This document shows positions 20,190 to 28,209 of a stretch of 64,000 bases of DNA, piece after piece. The stretch's first letter is position 1. Each line of letters opens with the position of its first letter. Location: NCBI RefSeq assembly GCF_029637705.1, contig NZ_CP121252.1, positions 1,488,001-1,552,000 of the forward strand, written 5' to 3'. Made by a program: the position numbers and the translations under genes. The notes beneath the pieces are model-generated. The model did no database searches. It worked only from the letters and a program-made list of their open reading frames with translations, and had not been told where the DNA came from. This stretch comes from Citricoccus muralis (GTDB taxonomy: Bacteria > Actinomycetota > Actinomycetes > Actinomycetales > Micrococcaceae).

Positions 20190-20366
20190 ATGCTGTCGCC
20201 AACAGCCAGAGTCGCGAAAGGGCCCACTATTGTCGTGGAGCTAATCGTGGCACAAGGAAACCCGGCCCTCAAGGGGACGGATGCTGGACACAAAGGTTTG
20301 CGCCCAAGTTCGACCGTGATGGCTTCAACAAGCGAAGCGCTTGAGATGCCAGATTCGTCCGAATGA
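20190..20366 (+). CDS. Possible small protein of unknown function
   Basis: A 58-codon frame from ATG 20190 to TGA 20366 ends 10 bases before a strong terminator. Its composition (Ser/Thr/Ala-rich, one short hydrophobic patch IVVELIV) is unlike anything I know. A weak GGGGA lies upstream. It could be a real small gene at the island edge or the remnant of a longer one. Confidence 0.25.
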   Translation: MLSPTARVAKGPTIVVELIVAQGNPALKGTDAGHKGLRPSSTVMASTSEALEMPDSSE

Positions 20367-20375
20367 ACAGAAAAG

Positions 20376-20412
20376 AACGTTGTCCCCGAGCTTCTTGCTC
20401 GGGGACAATGTT
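20376..20412 (+). terminator. Strong stem-loop terminator
   Basis: A 12-bp perfect stem (20380-20391 with 20397-20408, loop TTCTT) extends to 16 bp when G-U pairs are allowed, and pyrimidine-rich TTTCTCTT follows. It closes whatever is transcribed from the DUF1801 gene or the small frame at 20190. Confidence 0.75.
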
Positions 20413-20504
20413 TCTCTTCGGGGTCCCTACGTGACACGTTCGCAAACTTTCCCCCTCGGACAAAAACCCTGGCAACCCGCTGGTATCGGGGCGTTTACCG
20501 GGAC

Positions 20505-20861
20505 GTGCGGCGTACCAGCGGACCCCCGTCGAAGGATGTTCGGGGTCCGATCGTAAGGAGGATCGAGACGGCTCAAACTTTTCTCACGTCCTCGGAGGTG
20601 GACAGTCTCATAGGAGACTATCTGGCCGGAGCGAGCGTCCAGGAGCTTGCCCAGGGCTACGGAGTTCATCGTGCGACGGTGTTCGCACACCTCCGACGGC
20701 GGAACACACCGCGTCGCAGTCTTGGGCTCGACGTCGATGACAGTGCCGAGGCAGTACGTCTGTTCCGCGCAGGAGTCTCGATGCGCGCCATCTCCCGGCG
20801 TCTAGGCGTCGGGCGCAAGGCGGTGCGCACTGTCCTGGTGGGGGCAGGGGCCCTGAGCTGA
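20505..20861 (+). CDS. Orphan helix-turn-helix protein, resolvase-tail type
   Basis: The 118-residue product carries two tandem Hin/resolvase-like helix-turn-helix units: LIGDYLAGASVQELAQGYG with VHRATVFAHLRRR, and AVRLFRAGVSMRAISRRLG with VGRKAVRTVL. It has no catalytic serine-recombinase domain. Such orphan genes are frequent on actinobacterial mobile DNA. The start is uncertain: GTG 20505 is the furthest upstream candidate and has no strong ribosome site. It may be a regulator or the C-terminal remnant of a recombinase. It faces the end of the defence operon convergently. Confidence 0.55.
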   Translation: MRRTSGPPSKDVRGPIVRRIETAQTFLTSSEVDSLIGDYLAGASVQELAQGYGVHRATVFAHLRRRNTPRRSLGLDVDDSAEAVRLFRAGVSMRAISRRLGVGRKAVRTVLVGAGALS

Positions 20862-20980
20862 GTCGTCATTACCCCTCGTCTGCTGCTTTCGTGGGAGGAC
20901 TGTGCATCTTACTGGCCCCTGCTTGACGCACGTTGTAGCTAGCCAGTGCTCTTGCGGACTCACTGCAAAGCGGTGACCGG

Positions 20981-23900
20981 CTACGTGAAAAGTAGTTGAC
21001 CTGTCGCTGCACGCTCCATCGTTACCGTTGTGTTCTTCAAGCTGAAGTCGAGCAGCAGGCCGCTGTCTAGGACTGCCGCGACGCCAGCATGATCACGTGC
21101 GATGACGAGGCCGAGAAGGGTGCGATCGTCAGCCAAGACCTTGATCTCACCATCGTCGGTGGAGGCAACGAGTGTCACAGGAACGGACTCAGCATCCGGC
21201 TCTACTGTCGGGCCACGACTTGTCAACTGCACTTCCGCAGTCGACGAACCAGTGGCCATCATCTCGCCGAGCTTGTGCCGGTCTCTGCCTTGGACGTACT
21301 GCAGCAGATCGAGTATGTCCGTTGGCGTCGCACCGAGGTTATGCCGCCAACCGCGGATGTGCTGTTCGCTCAGATAAACTCGCAGGCCCTCTTCATCCAG
21401 GTCGCGGTCTTGTGCGATTTTGCCTATGTCGCGAGCTAGGCTCCGGGATTTCACGTCCCGAATGAGCAGGTCAATAGCCGTGGGAGTATCAACACCGTAT
21501 CGAAGGTGGGCTGCGGTATTTCTGTAGAGCTGTCCCAAGGTCAAGCGTGACTGCAGGATGTCGTTCGCTTGAGCGATGACGAGACCGACAGTCCACGACA
21601 GATAATGTTGCATTCCCTCGCTTATTGCGTCGACCATTTGTTCAAGTCGGAATGCTGGGTCTGTCACCTCGCTTAGGTGGGTGTCGGCGAGGTCAGTGAG
21701 TTCACGACCAGCGATCCAGTCACGAACGATCGCGTGGGCGGAAACCTCGATAAAAGCTCCTTTGGGTGACACGCGAAATTTCCAGCAGTTCCCCCGCTCA
21801 GGCAACTGGAGCAGTTTCGTATATACGTCTTGTTCGGCGAGAAGGTCGAGAGTCTCATAGAGCGTCAGTTCCTCGAAGCCATTGAGGAGTTGCACTTGGT
21901 CGGCCAGAGTCGAGGCTATGACCTCGATCTCGGTTGCTGATCCTAGGCTCGTTCCAGCCTGCGCCCAACGGCGGCGAGATGCTGGGGGTGTCTGCGCGTA
22001 ACGGTCAGCGACTACCTCGGCGATTCTCAGCCACCGGGCCTTCAGATCGTCGGGCAGCTGAGTGAAGGCGAACAGTCGTGTGACGACGTCTCGCCACGTA
22101 CGGGCATTGCTGAGGTCGGGGACATGCTCCAGTGCGTGGAGGATGAACCAGACGTAGTTGACGAATCCGCCAGTCGCACGTTCTGGAGGTAGTTGCAGGA
22201 TCGCGTCTTGCGTCTGAGCTATCAAGTCCTCTGCTTCAGCGAGTGCAGCGAGGGCGGTGTCGTCAGTCAGGCTCGAACGCACTTCCAAGTCGCTCGGTGC
22301 GGGCGTCAATCGGTCGAAGTCGGTGCTTTCCAAGGCCTTCTGCAATGCGAGCACGATCCAACCTTCGGACTCCTTACCTGCGCGACCGGCGCGGCCGACG
22401 GCATTAAGTAGTTGTGCGGCGGACATGCGTTGACCGGGGTCTTGTCCGTCGTACTCGGTTGTCGCAATCACGACCGTTCTGACGGGAAGATTGACGCCGT
22501 CGGTGAGAGTGCTCGTCGCAACCACGGCCTTGATTATTTCGTTGCGGATCGCGTCCTCGACAGCTTCCTGCACCTCGACGGGCAGCCCAGCGTGGTGGTA
22601 GGCCACACCCTTGCGGACGCAGTCGATAAGAGGGTGGTTGGCGCCGAGTCGCGCGGCTAGAGAATCAGCCAGGCCCTGTGAGTGTGGGTCGTCCTCCAGC
22701 TCCGCAGCCATGACCTTGGCTGCGTTGCGTGCGATGGCGCGTTGGGAGACGACCATCAGTAAGCTGCCCGCTCGAAGTAGCAGCGTGGACATCTTGGCCG
22801 TCGTCACGTACGTGGGCGATGTGTTGCCTTGCCCGGTCTTGCGTTTGTTGTCTGCATCGACGACCAGTTGACCGATCGGGGTGTCGTCGCTGGTGACTAG
22901 GTGCCGCTCAGTCGCTCGTGTTGGGCGGACCGCGAGGTGGGCGCGTAGATCGTACCGTGTCTTGTCTGGCGCGCCACGGCGACCGGGAATGACTGTTCGG
23001 CTATCCCCGATCTTGTCCGTGGCAGTGAGGATGTGCAGCCGTCGTGGTGCTCGCCATTCGTCGGTAAACAGCACCTCTCCCTGTCCGTCCGCAGTCCACG
23101 CTGCGAGCGAGGCGGCGTTGCCGATCACGCCGGAGAACAGCATCAACCTCGCGCCGCTGGCGTCGAGCAGGGTCAATAGTCCTTCGAGGAGCAGCCCACG
23201 ACCCCCTGATTGAGCGATCAGGTGCGCCTCGTCGATGATGAACAGGCTGAACCGGCTCAGAACCTCCTGCGGCGATTGCCGCAGTGCGTTCATGAGTCGC
23301 TCGGGCGTCATCACTTCGACCTGAGGTGTCTGGCCTGAGACGTCTTCTGTGTCCTCTAGGTCGATGCCGTCGAAGTTGTGTGGACCGAAACCGTCCGGGA
23401 GGTCTGCGCCGAGGCGCCGGTCTAGGTAGCTCAATCGGGACCGGAGCGCCTGGCGCATCTCTCGGCCAAGGCTGCGGAGCGGCGTTACGTAGCAGACGTC
23501 TCGATCGTCCTGTGCTGTATGCGCACAGATGATCAACTGCGCGAGAAGCGTTTTTCCCGCACTGGTCGGCACAGACACGAGGAGCCTCGATGTCGTTTGG
23601 TTCAACGGGCTCATCGTTGGGTGCGCGATGAGGTCACGCTGTGGCGGCCAGAGCGTCAGAACCGGTTGCCGAGTGAGCGTGAACGCCTGCTTTACTGCTG
23701 CGGGGACCTCGGGGGGAAGCACGGCCCAAATGCTGCGCTCACCGAGGCCGTCCGCTAAGGCCAGTAGGTGTCCAGCGACCCAGCGGGTGTCTAGGTCGCT
23801 GAGACCAACTTCGGCGCGGACGACGCGCAGTAAGTGGCCGCGGGCAGCTTCGAGCGCGTCGGTGCTGCCTTCACGCATGTATCGGACTAGGTCTGCGATA

Positions 23901-24499
23901 CCGCGCAGTAGCCGCTGCGTCGGGCCGAACATTGTCCCGTCAAGATTGTCGAGCTGAGCGCCGCGGGTTAGTGAAGCAGTGGCATTAGCCCACGTCCTCA
24001 GTTGTCGGTTGAGTGTTGTCATGTCGAGGCCGAGAAAAAGAATTCCAGCGTGCAGTGCGACGGTCGCGCTTTCCGTGAGCTCAGGCGGCTCAGTCAGGCT
24101 TCCGCGCATCTTGCGATGGACAGCACCAGCGTTCGGGCTCTCGTCAGCGCGGTGGTATCCGACCTGTGCAGCGAATGCGGTGGTCAGCCGGACTCGACTC
24201 GTCTCTGTGGAGTCCTCCAAGAGAAGGTCAAGGACGTGGGCGCTGACGGCGAAGGCGCGGCGGCGCTGTTCGGTTGGGTACCGAGAAATGTCGGCGGTCG
24301 AAGCGATCCCATGTAGATACCAAGCAGAACGTCGCAACGGTGAGATGTCAGCGCGGAAGCCCGTCTCGGTCAATCCCCGGACAAGTTCGATCTCGAGTTC
24401 GGCGATGAGGGTGGTCAACTCGTCGACTGAGGGCAGCTCGCTAAGGCGCAGTTCGCCGAACGCGCCGGTGACGTGCTCTGCGGCTAGAGCGCGGTCCAC
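20981..24499 (-). CDS. HamB-like Ski2-type DEAH helicase of a defence operon
   Basis: This 1172-residue protein has a ~280-residue N-terminal region of unknown fold. A superfamily 2 helicase core follows: WPPQRDLI (284-291), Walker A VPTSAGKT (310-317), DEAH (423-426), SGV in place of SAT (456-458), YHHAGLP (634-640), TSTLTDGVNLP (662-672) and NAVGRAGRAG (699-708). A long helical C-terminus comes after. The arrangement is Ski2-like and matches HamB of Hachiman or AbpB. The GTG start overlaps the nuclease gene by 16 bp, so the two are probably translated together. The likely role is DNA unwinding or sensing for the nuclease partner. A different helicase-nuclease defence family is possible. Confidence 0.75.
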   Translation of the reverse strand: MDRALAAEHVTGAFGELRLSELPSVDELTTLIAELEIELVRGLTETGFRADISPLRRSAWYLHGIASTADISRYPTEQRRRAFAVSAHVLDLLLEDSTETSRVRLTTAFAAQVGYHRADESPNAGAVHRKMRGSLTEPPELTESATVALHAGILFLGLDMTTLNRQLRTWANATASLTRGAQLDNLDGTMFGPTQRLLRGIADLVRYMREGSTDALEAARGHLLRVVRAEVGLSDLDTRWVAGHLLALADGLGERSIWAVLPPEVPAAVKQAFTLTRQPVLTLWPPQRDLIAHPTMSPLNQTTSRLLVSVPTSAGKTLLAQLIICAHTAQDDRDVCYVTPLRSLGREMRQALRSRLSYLDRRLGADLPDGFGPHNFDGIDLEDTEDVSGQTPQVEVMTPERLMNALRQSPQEVLSRFSLFIIDEAHLIAQSGGRGLLLEGLLTLLDASGARLMLFSGVIGNAASLAAWTADGQGEVLFTDEWRAPRRLHILTATDKIGDSRTVIPGRRGAPDKTRYDLRAHLAVRPTRATERHLVTSDDTPIGQLVVDADNKRKTGQGNTSPTYVTTAKMSTLLLRAGSLLMVVSQRAIARNAAKVMAAELEDDPHSQGLADSLAARLGANHPLIDCVRKGVAYHHAGLPVEVQEAVEDAIRNEIIKAVVATSTLTDGVNLPVRTVVIATTEYDGQDPGQRMSAAQLLNAVGRAGRAGKESEGWIVLALQKALESTDFDRLTPAPSDLEVRSSLTDDTALAALAEAEDLIAQTQDAILQLPPERATGGFVNYVWFILHALEHVPDLSNARTWRDVVTRLFAFTQLPDDLKARWLRIAEVVADRYAQTPPASRRRWAQAGTSLGSATEIEVIASTLADQVQLLNGFEELTLYETLDLLAEQDVYTKLLQLPERGNCWKFRVSPKGAFIEVSAHAIVRDWIAGRELTDLADTHLSEVTDPAFRLEQMVDAISEGMQHYLSWTVGLVIAQANDILQSRLTLGQLYRNTAAHLRYGVDTPTAIDLLIRDVKSRSLARDIGKIAQDRDLDEEGLRVYLSEQHIRGWRHNLGATPTDILDLLQYVQGRDRHKLGEMMATGSSTAEVQLTSRGPTVEPDAESVPVTLVASTDDGEIKVLADDRTLLGLVIARDHAGVAAVLDSGLLLDFSLKNTTVTMERAATGQLLFT

Positions 24500-25416
24500 G
24501 CATACCTCCGCACCATCGTCGCGATCTCGATATAGCAGCTGATGCTGGTGGCCAGGCCGCGCAGCTGGCCCGGCTTGTTGAGCAGAGGCAACTTACTCGC
24601 CATCTTGTTGAATGGCGTTGTGGGTAACGACTGGTGCGTCGCGAGCATCACACCAGCGCCGACAAGTTCGTCTCCTTGAACCCATGCGGCGGGGAGCTCG
24701 GTGACCAAAGCCAACACTTCGTCGGAAGTGTCGTTCGAGACCTGTTCGAAGGTGCCAACGATCTTGGCGACGTATCGTTGGCCATCCTCAGCAAGCTGTT
24801 TGTAAGCCTTATTCAGGCTCACGGACAGCGACCCCTTACCTGTGTTCTTCTTGCTCTCCCAAAGTCGAAACCGAAGCTCGCCAGTACTCATCTCGTAGAT
24901 CGAGAACCCGTCTCCTCCGGCGTCAGTAACGTCACCTTTCGGGTCGAGTTGAACTCGGACGGCGGGATTGTCCTTCGTCAGCAGGTGCCAGAACCACTCG
25001 CCAACATGGCCGTGTAGGTGGTCGTCACTCTTCTTGACGTTGGGTAGCCCGAATACTGGCTCGATGAACGACGCGATCACGCGGTCGTGTGGTGGCGGTA
25101 TCTTGGTGCCCGCTAAAGTGTGCTGCTGCCATGTGTCATGCAGGTGAGTAGCGGGACCGAAGCGAGCCCTCATAATCGTGTCAGTCAGAACCCAAGCGAG
25201 CGCGCCGGACTCATCGGCGGTGAGATCGATAGCGACGTGTGAACTCCACTCACACTTGCCTGCGGCGGCGGACCCGTCGTGAAATGTTCTTGGAAGATAG
25301 TCGTGGATTGTCAGACGGTTGTTGGCGTGAGCGAACGCCTCCGCCTGCGCGGGTGTAAGTCCCGTTGACCCTGTCCCCGCCATCTCAACAGGGTTCTGTT
25401 CAGATGACAATGACAT
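24484..25416 (-). CDS. HamA/DUF1837-like nuclease of a defence operon
   Basis: The 310-residue product shows a PD-(D/E)xK-like core: HGHVGEWFWHLL with Glu140, then GGDGFSIYE with Asp169, then FRLWESKK with Glu187 and Lys189. This pattern is what HamA (Hachiman) and AbpA show. The gene starts at ATG 25416, inside the end of the cyclase gene (17 bp overlap), and overlaps the helicase gene by 16 bp. A second start, ATG 25383, lies just after the cyclase stop. DNA cleavage together with the helicase is inferred. The family call rests on motif pattern and neighbour, so moderate certainty. Confidence 0.65.
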   Translation of the reverse strand: MSLSSEQNPVEMAGTGSTGLTPAQAEAFAHANNRLTIHDYLPRTFHDGSAAAGKCEWSSHVAIDLTADESGALAWVLTDTIMRARFGPATHLHDTWQQHTLAGTKIPPPHDRVIASFIEPVFGLPNVKKSDDHLHGHVGEWFWHLLTKDNPAVRVQLDPKGDVTDAGGDGFSIYEMSTGELRFRLWESKKNTGKGSLSVSLNKAYKQLAEDGQRYVAKIVGTFEQVSNDTSDEVLALVTELPAAWVQGDELVGAGVMLATHQSLPTTPFNKMASKLPLLNKPGQLRGLATSISCYIEIATMVRRYAWTAL

Positions 25417-26740
25417 CTTGGCGGCTCTTTGCGACGCACACACCGTCTTTGACAACCATTGCTTCAACATAATGGTGTCCGATATACAAGGTTCGCTCTG
25501 TCCAACTCTGCGAACCATCGTCTTTATGGATGTCTCCCCGGAGAGAGTGCGCCTCCTTGGCTTCCTCTCCATTGTTACGAATCTTCCAATACACTTCATA
25601 AGGCCTGGGGATGTTTGATCCTTCGATCTTGAACTTCAACGAGCGGTGTTTGCCAACGCGATCACCTCGCCTTGGCAATGGGCCGTCACGGAATCCCTTC
25701 CGTGGCACCATGTACCCGACTGTCTTGAAACGATATGACGAGTTCAGAGATTCTGAGATATTGAAATCACGATCCAGGAATCGCTCGGTGTCCGGTACAA
25801 GTGGCTTCGTGGATGCGCTAGCGGTGAGACTGGCTGATTCGCTGACGGTGCCGAAGTTAGGACCGAAAAGATCACGCCAGACCTTTACGGCTTCATCGTA
25901 ATCAGACTCATCGCACGCTTCACCGATCTTCTGGGCATAGGAGGTGAACCTCGCCCGGAAGGTCTGATAGTTGTCACTCTGCCAGCGGTCAGCCAGATTT
26001 TGCCCTGTACCAGCGTCGGCGATGTATGGGGGGTCCGAGGGGTGCGCTGCGATCTGACGAGAAAGCTCATCAGCCAGTGTGCGAAGTGTGTTGGCAACGT
26101 TCTTGTAAGCATCTGGGGTTACCAGTTTCGTGCTGTCGCTGACATGGTGAGCCAGGGCTGCCGTTAGGGTGACTGACGGGACGGTGTAACGCGTCTTGTG
26201 GTCGCGTAGATACTTCAAGATACGGACAACCTTCACCAGGTTGCCATTAGTGATTCGGTTCTTGCCTTCTAACCACTCTGTGAACTCATCCGGAGCGGCA
26301 AGCTCGAACTGATCAGTCTTCCTGTTGGTTACGTACGTCGCGCCGTACTTGGTCACAAACGGAACGACATCGATATGGAAGTCACCCGTATAGTTGATCG
26401 TTACGCAGCGCTTCTTGCGTGACCGCATCGTCTTGTAAGTCGCACTGCGACCGAACGCTTCGTAAAGCTTCTGGACGTAGTCGCAGGCCGCCCAGCCATC
26501 GACTGCAGCCAACGGCACTAGAATGTCCGCGTCGAACTCCTTATTTCCAACAGGCTTGATGATCGTTCCATGCGCGAAGGAGCCTTGTGGAACAACCTCT
26601 GATACATATACGGAAAAGACTTCATCCTTTGTCAGGAAATTCTCAATCGCAGATACATGTTGAGAGAGAAGGTTCAATCTATTCTGGTTTAGATTGACTT
26701 TGTCGTTGAGAAAATTCTTGAAGTCACTAGATTGACTCAC
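25400..26740 (-). CDS. CD-NTase (cGAS/DncV-like cyclase) with AGS-C sensor
   Basis: The 446-residue protein has the nucleotidyltransferase active site of CBASS cyclases: Gly53-Ser54 in PQGSFAHGT, Asp70 and Asp72 in KEFDADILVPL, and the third acid Asp124 in FHIDVVPFV. An OAS1-like helical part follows. The C-terminal ~110 residues look like the adenylyl/guanylyl and SMODS C-terminal sensor: YEVYWKIRNNGEEA, RGDI, YIGHHYVEAMVVKDGVCVA. Such enzymes make cyclic or linear oligonucleotides on phage infection to switch on an effector. The gene is second in the operon, 51 bp after the 2TM-NUDIX gene. The nucleotide product cannot be told from sequence. Confidence 0.88.
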   Translation of the reverse strand: MSQSSDFKNFLNDKVNLNQNRLNLLSQHVSAIENFLTKDEVFSVYVSEVVPQGSFAHGTIIKPVGNKEFDADILVPLAAVDGWAACDYVQKLYEAFGRSATYKTMRSRKKRCVTINYTGDFHIDVVPFVTKYGATYVTNRKTDQFELAAPDEFTEWLEGKNRITNGNLVKVVRILKYLRDHKTRYTVPSVTLTAALAHHVSDSTKLVTPDAYKNVANTLRTLADELSRQIAAHPSDPPYIADAGTGQNLADRWQSDNYQTFRARFTSYAQKIGEACDESDYDEAVKVWRDLFGPNFGTVSESASLTASASTKPLVPDTERFLDRDFNISESLNSSYRFKTVGYMVPRKGFRDGPLPRRGDRVGKHRSLKFKIEGSNIPRPYEVYWKIRNNGEEAKEAHSLRGDIHKDDGSQSWTERTLYIGHHYVEAMVVKDGVCVAKSRQDVIVI

Positions 26741-26791
26741 TGGGTTCCTCCCTCGGGTGAAGTCTGCATTATCAGGCCCGTCGCTAAGGCA

Positions 26792-27598
26792 TCAGATCGA
26801 GGTGTCAATTGTCCACACCGCCGTCTGCGCTATCCGTGTGGTCTGACTGGGGGAGTCATCTGCTGCGCCGAGTCGCCGTATTTGCTTTTCGGAGGCCCAG
26901 AGAATGCGAGATTCGGTGGAATTCTTAAGTTCACGAAGCTCAACGAGTTGATCAGGGGTCGGGATGAGTTCGAAGATGTCGGCGATCAGCAACTCTTGAC
27001 TTTCGGCCGATTCGCTGTATCTCAATGGTTGATAACGGCGTTGAATTCGGTCGTACTTAATGAATCGAAAATTGCTTTCGCGCAGGATGCCGGTAGCGAC
27101 TAGTTCTTCGTAGAACTCGCGCCAACCATCGGTCTCACGTCCGCGGCCTGTCTCGAACCAACGCACAAAAGAGACTAGGTTTCTTCCAGGAACGCGTACC
27201 CGCAAGTCCCCTTCGCTGACTTCGTCGGGTTCCAGTAGCCTGTCGTCCAGGATGCCCATATCGTTGCGTCTCCCCGACGATGAGGGGTAGGCCTTGTAAA
27301 CGCCACCGACTGGTTGATACTGATCGAATCGCTTTCCTTTTACAAGTAGATAATCATTGTCTACCTGAATTCGATAAAGGTACGAAGCGGATATCCTAAC
27401 TCGACTTCGCCAAGTTCGGATCGAGTACCAAGCGATCCTTAGGAAGCTGAAATGCACGATGACGGCATCGATCAGAGGTATGACAAAGCCGATCGCCAAG
27501 CCGCTTGAGATAGCGAACCATGGGCTGTCTGTATCGGAACTGAGCATCACGCCCACGGAAATTAGTAGCCCGGCCACGTAGATAGCTAGACGAATCAC
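26792..27598 (-). CDS. 2TM-NUDIX membrane effector of CBASS type
   Basis: From GTG 27598 (AGGAG seven bases upstream) the product is 268 residues: two membrane helices (about 2-18 and 30-51), then a NUDIX-like fold with YLLVKGKRFDQYQPVGGVYK (83-102) and a partial Nudix box REFYEEL (160-166). This is the SMODS-associated 2TM-NUDIX architecture; from memory this class is named Cap16. Such effectors bind the cyclase product and are thought to disrupt the membrane. The Nudix box lacks its upstream Glu and the usual Gly, so ligand binding is more likely than hydrolysis. The longer open frame up to 27856 adds an Arg/Thr-rich part that looks non-coding. Confidence 0.78.
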   Translation of the reverse strand: MIRLAIYVAGLLISVGVMLSSDTDSPWFAISSGLAIGFVIPLIDAVIVHFSFLRIAWYSIRTWRSRVRISASYLYRIQVDNDYLLVKGKRFDQYQPVGGVYKAYPSSSGRRNDMGILDDRLLEPDEVSEGDLRVRVPGRNLVSFVRWFETGRGRETDGWREFYEELVATGILRESNFRFIKYDRIQRRYQPLRYSESAESQELLIADIFELIPTPDQLVELRELKNSTESRILWASEKQIRRLGAADDSPSQTTRIAQTAVWTIDTSI

Positions 27599-27905
27599 AA
27601 GGAGTCTCCTCGACTGCGTCCGCCAAAGACTATATGCCGTGAAACCAGCCGTGCAGTCGGCCGGTTTGTGCCGACTACGAGGAGCGCGCATCCTCGCAGT
27701 CGCGCTGTGTGCGATCTGGCCACTAGATGTCCTTCCGACCGACTCCAACGTCGGCCGTCCAAGCGTGGCAGCCGCTACGAGTTCATACTGCGTATGATAT
27801 CGCTCGGCGGTGACGCTCGTCCTGTGGCACGCCGGTGCGCGTGAGCGGTTCAGCACTGTACGGCCTGGGCATGGTGGCGGTCGTTGGGGCGAGTGGACAG
27901 GGCTT

Positions 27906-27937
27906 ACGCGGTTGACCTAGATCATCTTCAACCGCGT
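27906..27937. repeat. 10-bp inverted repeat upstream of the defence operon
   Basis: ACGCGGTTGA (27906-27915) and TCAACCGCGT (27928-27937) form a perfect inverted repeat with a 12-base spacer, directly against the IS3-family end. It could be an operator, a hairpin, or part of the insertion target. The rest of 27599-27905, upstream of the effector gene, shows nothing else I can name. Confidence 0.5.
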
Positions 27938-27944
27938 TTGTCAA
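27916..27944 (-). promoter_or_regulatory. Possible hybrid promoter at the IS3-family end
   Basis: On the minus strand the IS end supplies TTGACA (27939-27944). At 17 bases spacing lies TCTAGG (27916-27921), a poor -10, so the call is tentative. It points into the defence operon about 320 bp upstream of its first gene. Confidence 0.25.
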
Positions 27945-27980
27945 GCCCTGGGTTTGGTAGAGGCTTCTTTTCTTGGTTTC

Positions 27981-28193
27981 CTATGCGGCCACGCCTGTAG
28001 TGGTCTGCTGTTTGATCCAATCAGAATGCGCCTCGATCGGCGGCCGGTAGTGCAGCGCCGAATGCAGTCGGACGTGGTTGTACCAAGCCACCCACTTCGA
28101 CGTCTCGGCCATCACTTCGATCACTCCCGACCATTCCCGCCGGTCGATCAGTTCGGCCTTGTACTCCGAGTTCAGGGCCTCGGCCAGCGCGTT
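27981..28193 (-). pseudogene. IS3 orfB, 3' fragment
   Basis: The 70 codons read NALAEALNSEYKAELI ... WYNHVRLHSALHYRPP and end TGVAA-stop. This is the C-terminus of an IS3-type DDE transposase, including the third catalytic acid (Glu of NALAE). It is cut from its 5' part by the IS110 insertion and has no start of its own. Confidence 0.88.
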
Positions 28194-28209
28194 GATGCTC
28201 CTATAGTTG

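Noticed and set aside
20505-20861. Island integrase
   Set aside because: The product has only helix-turn-helix units; no serine or tyrosine recombinase catalytic domain.
20157-20980. Direct repeat of the tRNA-His 3' end as an attachment site
   Set aside because: No stretch matching the tRNA 3' end was found there by eye.
27599-27856. N-terminal extension of the 2TM-NUDIX protein
   Set aside because: Arg/Thr-rich, no conserved features; a GTG with AGGAG at 7 bp starts the protein at the first membrane helix.
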